Source: Sisyra terminalis
Taxonomy: Eukaryota > Arthropoda > Insecta > Neuroptera > Sisyridae
Length of the DNA stretch: 64,000 nt
Reading direction: 5' to 3'
Assembly (NCBI GenBank): GCA_958496175.1
Contig: OY292276.1
Coordinates: 28,290,001-28,354,000, forward strand
The notes beneath the pieces were generated by a model. The model saw nothing but the letters and a program-made list of their open reading frames with translations. It was not told the DNA's origin and made no database searches. Of this stretch, positions 35,838 through 46,054 are shown piece after piece. A program made the translations under genes and the position numbers. Every line of letters begins with the position of its first letter. Positions within the stretch are counted from its first letter, which is position 1.

Positions 35838-38361
35838 ATGGGCATAAAGTATTATTCGAGCTCTTTACAAAAATTAATTACTTTGGTGGACGATAGTAAT
35901 GTTTCTGAAAATGCATTAGAAAGTATCGTGGTCCGAGTTGGTGATGTAAGATTTGTAATATGTTCATTTAAAATATGTTATAGTTAATCCATTAAATTAT
36001 TCGTAGAAGTTTCCGTTTCTTGAGCTAAATTCTAGCGAAGAACAATATCTTGGTGGATTTGTTGGCGAATTATGGAATATTTTTTCAACTAGTTTAAATT
36101 TAAAGTAAATTAAAAATATTTATTACTTTCATTGGTTTGTTAAAGTTGGATGCCTTAAAGATTAAAATTTCGATGGTGATACCAAATTGAAAATGTTAAG
36201 TTAAAACTAAGACACATTATTTAAGAAAAAATAATTTAACATTTTCATCGTTACATGAGAATCCAAAATTTGCAGTTTGGGTTTGATAATGCTATTTTAT
36301 TATTTTAAACTAAGACTTATCTAATGTTAAATATTTTGATGAAAACTATTTTTTTAGAAATGTAACTTTTGATGATTCTGATAGAGATGATTTTGACTAT
36401 GAGGAGTCTTTTTTGGATTTACGACCATATATACAAGATTATTATTCTTTTATGGATTCTACACTTCCCATAGCCGAAATTTGGTAATATTTACGTGTAT
36501 TGTAGCTTCATTAAAAGTATTTTTTTCTTTTCTAAGTTTTACTCTGTTTGTTGTGTTATACTCAAATCAGTGATTAAACTTTGAAATCAATATGTGATCT
36601 CAGATTGGTGAATAGTATAGCAATCTATTTAAAATCGGTTCTTACATTTTTTTTACAATACCTTAATCAAAGCGACAAATTAGAACGTAACATAGAATTG
36701 AAAAAAAAAAACAGTTCCGTACGATGCAAGTTTTACTAAACGAATTGAGAACATTTTTTTTTTACTACTTTTTATTAGTTATATTAATTATGCTTACGGA
36801 GCAGTTTAAGCTTCCGATTTCCGATGTTTGATTATTGAAAAAAAATATTTAAGGTATGGGATGTTTATGAGATATCCGGAAGGAACGACCCTGCAAACTT
36901 CCTTTTGGAAAGTGTTTTCTTTATCCTTATGGTTAACAATATTACTTGTGTTTTTTGCAATTGCGATTTTATTTTGGGGTTTCTGCAAGTTAAAACACCA
37001 ATTCGAAAATGACAATGTAAAAGATACAAGTTTTGGAACATGTTTTTTCTGGGCAACATCTGGATTTTTCAATCAAGGTTTCAAAATGTTACTGCTATAC
37101 ACTTTTCTTATGTTATCATATTATTTATAAATTTTCAGGAATCGGAGTTAAGTTTTCTTTCATTTCAGCCAGCACTTGCTTTCTTGTTTCGTCAATGTTA
37201 GGCGCTATCATATCATATTCTTTATCGGCGGTTCTTATGTCCTTTTTAACAATTAATAAAATTGAAGCTCCGATTAAGAGTTTTGAAGAGGCGTATGAAA
37301 CCAAAACGCATGTGGTGTGCATGAGGACCAACAATTTTGCTTATACATATTTTACCGAAAACGCAAGTAATTACAATTTATCGAACGAAATTTCTTCGAA
37401 ATGGAAGGGTATTATTAATACGTACCAATGTCCTGATATCAACAACTTGAGTAACATTAAAGATGTAATATGTAAAGACAATACTGTGGTATTTGAATCG
37501 GGTTCCATTATACTTAAATTACAAAAACAGAATCAAATTCCGTGCTCTTTGATTCAATCACCGGCTATTTTTGGCAACAACAAAGTAATACTTTCAATGC
37601 GCTTGAATTTTAAATACACCAATGAAATAAACAAAATGTAAGTTTACAAAAGGAAGTAACATTTACAAAGAAAAAAAACTGGTAAAAATGTTTCTCACAT
37701 TTTAATAATTCTTTAACTATATCCCTCTTAATAATAAGCATTTTGAAATCATTTCATTTAAATGATTTCTAATTGGTTTTTTGAACATTTAAAATGTCTT
37801 TAAATGCCTTTTTTTAATAAGAATGGTACTTAGCGTATTTAATTTCTGGTTCTCATAGTATACTATTGATACTACTATAATAAGTAGTAGTTGTAGTAAT
37901 ATACTCATCATAATTATGTATACTTCGTATACTTATTTTTATGGCGTGTAAATACTTAGAAATCTTAATAATTTTTCCTAACGTTTTCATCTCTTTTACG
38001 TAAAAAAATCAGTTTTTTTTTTAAAATGCTAACAATGCTTATTCTAACGATACTTATTGATATATTTTGTTAATAAATCATAATTTTCTTTTATTATAGA
38101 CTCATGAAATTAATGTCTTCTGGAATTTTAAAACATTTACAAAAGAAATGGCTTAATCCGGAAAAAAATATTTCGTCTCCGCAAACTTTTATTCCAATAA
38201 ATTTAACGCATGTTGGAGTCATTTTCCTCATTTTATTCATTTTTACATTAGCAGCAGTTATAATTTTATTGCTAGAAATTCTGTATTTTAAATTGAAACT
38301 GATAAAAATCAAAATTGGTCGTAAAAAAGCAATCAAATTGAAGCAATTTAAATATAATTAA
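35838..38361 (+). CDS. Divergent ionotropic receptor (chemosensory iGluR-like), shortened N-terminus
   Basis: Six exons: 35838-35945, 36007-36104, 36358-36483, 36854-37077, 37139-37637 and 38100-38361. All junctions are GT-AG and in frame; the product is 438 residues. The order matches an insect IR: a short S1 lobe (YLGGFVGELWNIFSTSLNL near 50-68), a first membrane segment at about 134-154 (VFSLSLWLTILLVFFAIAI) and a pore-like loop with FFWATSGFFNQG. A second hydrophobic region lies at about 196-222, then the S2 lobe, then a last membrane segment at about 391-415 after NLTHVGV. The pre-TM segment LMKLMSSGILKHLQKKW also resembles IRs. S1 is abbreviated and no amino-terminal domain is present, so the gene is shorter than usual IRs (500-900). 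Only about 290 bases separate it from mRpL42, leaving little room for more upstream exons. It may be a real short IR or one that has lost its 5' part. No orthologue is assigned. Confidence 0.78.
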
Positions 38362-38549
38362 AAACCCTAATTAAAACTGTGGTCCACTCAAAAGTTAGTG
38401 TTGCATATATGTTTTGTTTCTTTTTTTTATTTGAATTGAATATCTTCTATTTCTATTGTATTTCAAATACGCTTCGTTTGTTATGTAAAATTTAACTATT
38501 AGACTAGTTTATAATTCCCTACTGTTTCGTTCAGTGGATGATCTTTCAA

Positions 38550-38555
38550 AATAAA
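38550..38555 (+). terminator. Candidate polyadenylation signal of the ionotropic receptor
   Basis: AATAAA about 190 bases after the stop codon of the receptor gene. Confidence 0.35.
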
Positions 38556-39506
38556 AATGGCGTTACCAAAAGATTAATTCTCAATAAATGGGACGTCAAC
38601 ATTTTACCTTGGATAATGCTAATTACTTAAGTAAGCAAATTTTATTTTAACAAATTTCTTTATATTGTAATAAGTATTTTTTTCAAAAGTATAATGAATA
38701 CATATCTTTTATTAATACTGTAATTACAGTAGTTCTCTAGAATTCAGTTTTAACAATTATTTAATTTTCCCTAATTTATATACTGTTTTGAATTAATTAT
38801 TGCAAAATTTATAACGGTAAATAATGTATCAACTTCGTATTAGGTCATTGGTGTGACTAGGTTTACTTTTGATATTAATTGCACTAATTACTGATTAAAA
38901 CCTATAAACCTTTTTTGCTGTACAATTAATGTTGTGAACACATTATCGTTTCCAATATTTATTTGTTGAATTAAGTAACATATTTCCGTGTAACTTTTTA
39001 ATAAAGAGGTACATTGTGTATTTATACTCCTAGTATTTAATTATTGTACTACTAAAACTACCCAATAACTTACCAAAATTACTATAAATTTTGTGACACT
39101 TTCATTTTAGTAAGATACGTTTTTTGATTGCCAATCAACTTTAATCGCTAGTTATTATGTTTTGGATTCTTTCATAACTAGTTTTTTATGAATTTAGGGT
39201 TCAACCGAAAGTTGTATTTTGACCGAAGCCGAAATCCATTGTTTGGCCGTACATAAAGTTTCGACTAAAGCTGATGAGTTTACAAAATTTAAGCGAAAAT
39301 ACTATAAAGCAGTGGTTCCCGAAGTTGACTGGGTTCCGACTCATCTAATAAAAATCCCATCTTGAGACCCACCTTTTAGGTGTCTTAGAGAAAATAGGAC
39401 ATAAATATTGGTAATGCTATTGGAAATTTATCACTTCCCATTTCTTTGACTCATGTCTTATAGTAGAAAATCGCTTATTAGGGCCGACTCAATATTCGTT
39501 CGCGAC

Positions 39507-39750
39507 CAAAGGTGGATTTAGGGGGCCCCTGTGCTCCCCCACGGTATTTTTGTGTGCTGTGGAGATTCCATCATAGTACATATTTAGAAGAAAATCAAAT
39601 TATGATTAAAATAACAAAAAGAACATTGGTGAAAAAAGTATTTCTGGCTGGAATTGTGAATTTTTTTTCATTGCATCTCTTTCACGCACTTTCAAATGAA
39701 AGATGATATTGTGCCCCTCCCCCCAGAAAAAAAACCTGAATTCGCCCTTG
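39507..39750. mobile_element. Non-autonomous hAT-type element with 8-bp target duplication, copy 1
   Basis: The 244-base element is flanked by TTCGCGAC at 39499-39506 and the identical TTCGCGAC at 39751-39758. Its ends are inverted repeats: CAAAGGTGGATTTAGG at the left, and CAAGGGCGAATTCAGG as the complement of the right end. Internal blocks CTGTGGAGATTCCATCATAG and GATGATATTGTGCCCC recur in the reverse-oriented copy at 62579-62858. An 8-bp duplication with CA-starting ends indicates the hAT superfamily. No transposase is encoded. Confidence 0.9.
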
Positions 39751-40271
39751 TTCGCGACCCATAGTTTGGATTATACTATCATAAAAAAATTAATAACTAT
39801 AACTAACAATAAAATACTAACTACTCATGGCCCTTGTTAGTAATTCTGGGTTAACGTAACTCGATTTTGTATTTTCTTAATTCGTGGGGGCTTAAAGACT
39901 ATGGCTCGCTCAATATATGTAAATCTGCAATTTGGATTATTCATTCAACAATTATGATATATATGAAGCTCTCTTATTTTCTTAGTTTCTATTGTTTTCT
40001 TTTTGTAAGTTAAAATTCTCAATAGAAAAAAAAATTATTCCATAAGTTGCGAGTATTTCAGAGAGAAAAATACTTAAAATATTCATATACTTCCCTCTAC
40101 AGCACTTGAGTATTATAAAAATGCATAAAAATGGGTACAATATACCTTTACCGATCCACGGTTAATAATTTTGAAATACATATTACTTCATTATTACTGT
40201 ATTAATGAGCAAGACTGTCTTTTTATCATACTGTAAATCATACTGTATTTGACGGGCTCGTTAAGGATTTG

Positions 40272-40470
40272 TGTTAGGACATACAACAATTCAGCAATGT
40301 ATATAGTTACGAAAATATTATTTATTTCACACAATACACTTATTTATTTTTACAATAATCATAATTTCTCTGTTTATGACTGATTATTTATCTCTGATTG
40401 TTTATATCTGACTGACTGTTTATATCAGACTTCACTCTAGACATGATCAAGCCCTTTTTATAGTGGTTTA
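40272..40470 (-). mobile_element. Candidate solo LTR fragment (copia-like)
   Basis: Read on the minus strand there is TATAAAAAGGG at 40463-40453. About 130 bases on is AATAAA (40326-40321). The segment then ends GTCCTAACA at 40272, the kind of terminus seen in copia-type LTRs. This order (TATA box, polyadenylation signal, terminal ACA) fits U3-R-U5. The upstream TGT boundary, a target duplication and a primer-binding site were not found. Confidence 0.35.
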
Positions 40471-42036
40471 GACTTTCCAGCATTTTCGATTTCCAACTCG
40501 CTAGAATACTTTTTTATTGTCTAGTTTAATTATCCTTTATCCTTTAAAGACCTCTACAGAAATTTCTTGATTATCTTTTCATCTCATTGTTCTATTTATT
40601 TTTATGACTCACGCAGTGATAATAAAAAGGCGTTTTTTAAAACTACACCATTCATTCGCGGGGGAGGGGGAGGAACGTAAATCTCGTGAATAACGAAGGT
40701 ATGCTGTATTGAGAGGGCAAGTTACTTTTAGATCAGTCTGTGACTCAAAATCTTAATCTAAAAATTTTAATCCTAAATATTGAGGTGGCCGCTGCAAATT
40801 CTCTGTGTACATTTAGGAACCAAGGATTGGGTGGAAGAAGACTACTTTTGCGCAAACAAAATAACAGGACAAAGCTTTTAAATCTGTAAAAATAAAATTA
40901 GTAAAGTAATAAGAAATAATAACATCCCTTGCAAAAGTCCTTTGCGCCCGCATTTGCTAAAATATTCCTTAAAAATCACAAATAGCGGCATATAACAAAA
41001 AAGTTTTGATGTTAGTATTTAGTCTAATATGCTTACTTTAATCGATTGATAATTATGAAGAATAGGAACGGAGTAATTACTAGAAATTCTTGGGTAGTTT
41101 TATTCCATTCATTACCACCATTTAAAATGAGTATTAATTAGTTTGATATTACTACTTCTGTATAGTTTTATCGGCCTCGAATTTACCGAGTAGGCTGAAG
41201 CCTACATGTCTTCGCCTATTTTTTGTTTGAATTTAAAAAAATACATTAAAATTTCAAAACTTGGTAATTTGAAAAAAGATAACACTATCGCGCCTACAGG
41301 CACCCACTGTAATAAATTCGAGGCTAAGTTTGTGTTATCATACTATCAGAATCGATACATTTTTTGTTGTATAAATTTATTTATTTTTTTGAAAAATTAG
41401 AAAAATAATGTGTTTTAATTTTTAATGCAAACAATGTGTTTTTAACTCAAAACATTTTTAGCCGTTTTTCTATTGGTTTGAATCAATCTTACAATTCTCA
41501 AACCTAGATTTCTAATATTGACCCTTCGATACTCAATTTCAAAATTCAAAAATATGAAAATTTTAATTGTGCCTTTCAGTTTCACCTTGGATATCTTTAT
41601 AATTTCAAAATCTCAAAGTACTAAAATGGATGATACTTTATTTTTTTCCAAGTAGCCAAATCTGAATTTTCAAAAGTTTAATTTAGGAAGTAATGCTTTT
41701 AAGTTCAACCTTCCAAAAAAAAAACACATTTTCCCTGAAAAAAAAAATGTTCAAGTTCGTTAATTTGAAATTGTTCATTTTAATTTTTGTCTTTCAATTC
41801 CTCAGTGTGGTCGAGTTAGACCAAGGTTTCTCAACCTTTTAAGTGAGCCGCACCCCTTTGAATCAAAGAATAGGTATCCGCACCCCATTGAAGAATGTGT
41901 TTCGATTTTTTAGTTTAAAAAATACTTTACGAAAAAAATACTAATATTTTGCAAAACTTATTGAAATTTATTATCAAAAATTTAATAATTTATATTGTTA
42001 GTGGCTTCTCCCGTACCTCCAGGAGTGCTCCCGGGT

Positions 42037-42110
42037 GAGTTTAATTATATATATAATATTTTTTTATATATATTATATAATTATATATATATTATATATA
42101 AATTAAATTT
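42037..42110. repeat. AT-rich palindromic simple repeat
   Basis: Alternating TATATATAAT-type sequence, largely self-complementary, over about 70 bases. It is probably prone to slippage and has no coding content. Confidence 0.7.
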
Positions 42111-42324
42111 AACGAAACGACATTCGTTACTCAACGTTCAATTCAATCGCTTTACGGAATTGTATAAAACCCAGTGTAATGTTGAAGCAATCAAGTCATT
42201 CAACAGCTTTGAATATTTTCTTTTCCGTGGTACACTTTTCAATATTTTTGGTACCTATTTTCTGTCTAAATTCAATCCTCTATACTGCAAAATTTTTTTG
42301 GCCAATGATGAATCAGTAGTTCGT

Positions 42325-42540
42325 GTCCCTTTTAAGGTCAGTCAAAATTTGACAACGTTGTATTTTTTACGTGTTTTTTTTTTTCTATTCGCGATTTTTT
42401 TGTTAGTTCAATTGTTATATGGTATAATTATCTCTTTCGTAGCTAAATTTTTATTATGGACCGATTTATTCGCAAATTAAATTAAAAACAAAGTAGAAAA
42501 TGCAACGTTGCCACATTTTGACCGACCTAAAAGGGGTATG
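42325..42540. repeat. MITE family 1, copy D
   Basis: The left end is CCCTTTTAAGGTCAGTCAAA followed by ATTTGACAACGTTG. The complement of the right end is CCCCTTTTAGGTCGGTCAAA followed by ATGTGGCAACGTTG. The centre carries GTAGCTAAATTTTTATTATG as in copy C. The length is 216 bases, nearly the same as copy C. Confidence 0.87.
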
Positions 42541-44423
42541 AGTTAAATCAGTTAAATCCGTAATAGTATTACTGCACATTGTAAGAAAAGTGATTTCTTC
42601 ACTTTATGTAATAAATTGAGTCCTACCTATATTATAATGTGGTTGACAAAAGTTAACATTATTTTTTTTCTTTTGGAGATTTAATAAAATAGTCAAAAGG
42701 CTAAAAAGGAAACCATAAGTATAGAATCAAGAAATCTTTATTCAGTATGTGGAAAACTAAATCGAGAAGAAAATTCAAGAATAGTTTCATTTGTAAATAT
42801 TGTTGCTAAATCGTATGATTCTACATTTTTAGGGATTCTGTTCACTACATAAAGTATGGAATAGGTTACTAAATACGGAAATCTAATTGTTTTTAAATTG
42901 GATAAAACATTGATATATGATATATTACAATCCGTAAAATTGTAAGATCTGTTTCCCCAAAATTTCTAGTACCCACCCTTGACTATTGAGATCCGGAGGA
43001 AAGTATGGAACCATTCCAATCAATCTCCAACGGACCATTCGTAATAGACATTTTGCCTGTACGAAAAAATAATAAAGGATATGTAAGATGAAGAAATATT
43101 AAAGATCGTTTCATTTCAGAATTTCATCATCTATTTACCTCTTTCCGCTTATTCATTTTGTAATAAATATTGTGTAAAAAAATTATTCTTTTACTTCTGG
43201 TGGTATTTGTATAGAGGTGCTTTACATCTGTTCATAGAACTAGAAGAACCACAAAATTTATGCAAATAAGTATAGTTAATAAAATTTATCAAATTAATAC
43301 AAAACAAGTAGATATGTTATAACAATATTACTTAAAAAACATTTTACTAAAACCTACATCCAACAGTTGGAATCCAGTTTCCCAAATTTTTCCGCAATAT
43401 CTTCTTGGAACAAATAAGCAGTTTCATGTTATCAAAAAGCATATTATAATATTTAATCGCGACGTAGTAAGCACTTTTGGTTTGAATCGTTTTATTAATC
43501 TTATACTTATTATTAAGTTATTTATAATTTTTATAATTATTTGAATAACATTTTTATTTGATTGATGCCAGGTTGAGTTTCCCACGTGGTTGACTTCTTA
43601 CCTGCGCCGTCAACCTCTAACAAAATTCTTAAGACCAAAGTAGTCAATTCCTCTTTAACAAGTCCAGAATTCCAATCCGTTTTTTTCTTGGCTTTTTCAG
43701 TTTTTCTTTTACAATAATAAGTAGTTGTTTACACAAAATTTTTTGCTAAATATTTTTCTTTTATTAATAGATGACAATTGTCCAACTGACGATCGTTAAG
43801 ATGATGGGAAAATTGAAAGCAGAATATTAAAGGCGAATTGCAGTCAACATTCATCGTCCAGGCGTGTGGCAAACGTAATCCAGGTGCTCTATTGTTACAG
43901 ACTTACATAATTTCAGTTTTATATTTGAATATATACATATTGGTGATGGACTTAAATTTAAAAATATCATTCTTTGGGCCTCTAATTTGCATGAGAAAAT
44001 CTACCTACTGTATTAGTGTGGATGGAGGGGTTCAGGTTGAAACAATTCTGGACTAACTTTTGCATGAATAATGTAATGCAATCAAAACGATGAATAATTT
44101 ATAATCCAATTATTCCTAAAAGAAAAAAAAAATAATAAAATGGAAAGAAAATAAAAGAAATAATAAAAAATGTTCTAGTCATTATATTGCCAAGTAATCG
44201 TTAATAGTACCTAAAAGTTGAAATTATCGAATTCAATTAAAAGTGACATAATAATTACGATGATAATTATAATATACATCTTCAAGTATAGTTGAATATG
44301 TTGAGTGTGGATTTCAACGCATTTTTGTTGAACAAATCATCGTGAATTTATGGGAAATGTTTTAATATTATAATGGTGGCTGGGATTTAAATTTAATATA
44401 AAATATAAATTCAATCGTTAGCA

Positions 44424-45731
44424 ATGACAAATACTAAAGAAAAACCACGGAAATATCAGTGCGAGGAGTGTGGCAAATATTTTCTGAGCAACAATGATTT
44501 GCGGAAGCATTTACGCGTTCATTCTGGGGAACGGCCATTTGAATGCAAGGAATGTGGTCGACGGTTTCGACAAGCTGGAAGTCTTAAGAACCATGTAGCC
44601 TCACAACATTCGTTGGGCGTTGAATTTTCCGAGATTTTCATATGTAATTATTGTAGCAAATCATTTCCAATTAAAGAACGTTTGCGTTTACATTTACGCG
44701 TTCATACGGGGGTTAAACCGTACAACTGCACCCATTGTGATAAATCATTTGCCCGCGGGGGTCAGTTGGTTCAACACATTCGGACTCATACAGGCCAAAG
44801 ACCATATTCTTGCCAACATTGCGATGCAAGTTTCACTTGCATCGCTAATTTGCGATTGCACACCAAACGGCATTTTGATCTACGAGATTACATATGCGAC
44901 ATTTGTGGCAAATCATTTCTTCGGCCAGATGCTTTAAAGAAACATGTCACTTGTTTTCACGAAAATATCAGAGCTTTCCATTGTCCAGTTTGCAATCGGG
45001 AGTTTAAAGGACATTTGTCCCAACACATGCGAACACACAAACGAGATAAACCGCACGGTTGTGCCGTTTGTGGGGCTAGATTTGCCCAGAGATCTCAGCT
45101 AACCGTGCACCAAAGAATTCATAGTGGAGAAAAACCGTACCGATGCCAAGTGTGCTGGAAGGCTTTTGGTCATTCCACCGCTTTAAAATTGCATACTCGA
45201 CGTCACACTGGAGTCAAACCTTTCAAATGCTTACTATGTGAGAACGTTGCATTTTCACAACTCCCACATTTAAAAAAACACATGCTTTGCATTCACAAAA
45301 CAAGCAAACCATACCTTTGCATACATTGCGAGGATTTCTTCAAAACCAAATACGATCTTGACGGGCACCAACAAAAATGTAAAGATGTTAAAAATATTGA
45401 AACTACCATAGTCAAACAAGAACCAATTGTGGAACCACCAATGCCTATTGAACGAATGCGATTACTATTAGCTGTGCTATTGAAGAAGATTTCTTCTCAA
45501 AAACGGTTGGAAGAATTGGGGTTCAATAAGCGTTTAATAGACGAAGTATTACAAGATTCCATTAAAGGTTCAGGACGTCAACCATGTCAAGATACGACTC
45601 TTACGGAAGCCGAAAGATTGAAAAACAATGTACAAATTCTTCTAGATTGGACCGTACCAAAACAATATATGGATAAATTTAAGTTAGAACAAAAATCAAC
45701 CGAAGAATTACTTATAGAGTTAACTTCATAA
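44424..45731 (+). CDS. C2H2 zinc-finger protein with 11 fingers and a helical C-terminal domain
   Basis: Single uninterrupted frame of 435 residues starting at ATG 44424. Eleven fingers run from about residue 11 to 327 with TGEKP-type linkers (HSGERPFEC, HTGVKPYNC, HTGQRPYSC, HSGEKPYRC). Finger 7 is shortened (CPVCNREFKGHLSQHMRTH), and finger 11 ends in Cys instead of His (GHQQKC). A linker with IVKQEP, similar to a sumoylation site, is followed by about 90 predicted helical residues (RMRLLLAVLLKKISSQKRL, ERLKNNVQILLDWTVPK, EELLIELTS). I do not recognise that C-terminal domain, but its ordered hydrophobic pattern suggests a folded protein-interaction module. It is probably a sequence-specific nuclear transcription factor. 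No ZAD or BTB domain is present, and no upstream coding exon was found. Confidence 0.9.
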   Translation: MTNTKEKPRKYQCEECGKYFLSNNDLRKHLRVHSGERPFECKECGRRFRQAGSLKNHVASQHSLGVEFSEIFICNYCSKSFPIKERLRLHLRVHTGVKPYNCTHCDKSFARGGQLVQHIRTHTGQRPYSCQHCDASFTCIANLRLHTKRHFDLRDYICDICGKSFLRPDALKKHVTCFHENIRAFHCPVCNREFKGHLSQHMRTHKRDKPHGCAVCGARFAQRSQLTVHQRIHSGEKPYRCQVCWKAFGHSTALKLHTRRHTGVKPFKCLLCENVAFSQLPHLKKHMLCIHKTSKPYLCIHCEDFFKTKYDLDGHQQKCKDVKNIETTIVKQEPIVEPPMPIERMRLLLAVLLKKISSQKRLEELGFNKRLIDEVLQDSIKGSGRQPCQDTTLTEAERLKNNVQILLDWTVPKQYMDKFKLEQKSTEELLIELTS

Positions 45732-46048
45732 AAGTGTGTTACCAATTTTTTAAGTACAAAACTAATTTTCACGTTGATCGTGTCTAAAAGGTCTCATAAA
45801 ATGTAAGTTTCAAAGGTAGCTTCTTGAAAATAATAAGATAGTTGGCACTAAAGTATAGGCTTTCATGCATATGTATTGAAAAATTGACGAGTCTAGCTAG
45901 CTTAAGTTATTTGGGGCAATGAATTTTGAATTTTTCCTATGAATTTTGTTATAAAGTTTACGTTTATCTTTGCATGTATTTTGGATGATTGCTTCGAAAA
46001 AGTAGAGTAAAAACTGGTCAACTTTTATATTAAAAAATTAAAGATATC

Positions 46049-46054
46049 AATAAA
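46049..46054 (+). terminator. Candidate polyadenylation signal of the zinc-finger gene
   Basis: AATAAA about 320 bases after the stop codon of the zinc-finger gene. Confidence 0.4.

Larger units (their letters stand above)
38362..44423. other. Transposon-rich intergenic region
   Basis: About 6 kb without a supported gene. It contains a hAT-type insertion with exact target duplication (39507-39750), a candidate solo LTR (40272-40470), one end of a hAT-like repeat (AAGGTTTCTCAACCTTTT near 41824), an AT palindrome (42037-42110) and a MITE family 1 copy (42325-42540). Short open frames at 39512-39706, 41206-41400, 41995-42480 and 43838-44056 fall in or next to repeats and show no domain. The last part may hold a non-coding 5' exon of the zinc-finger gene. 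Confidence 0.6.

Noticed and set aside
39512..39706. 64-codon open frame
   Set aside because: Contained in the hAT-type element 39507-39750 and not preserved in the sister copy.
41995..42480. 161-codon open frame starting with TTG
   Set aside because: It runs through an AT palindrome and most of MITE copy D. The sequence is low complexity and repeat-derived.
43838..44056. 72-codon open frame upstream of the zinc-finger gene
   Set aside because: No domain and no splice link to the zinc-finger frame. It could overlap a non-coding 5' exon, but that is not supported.
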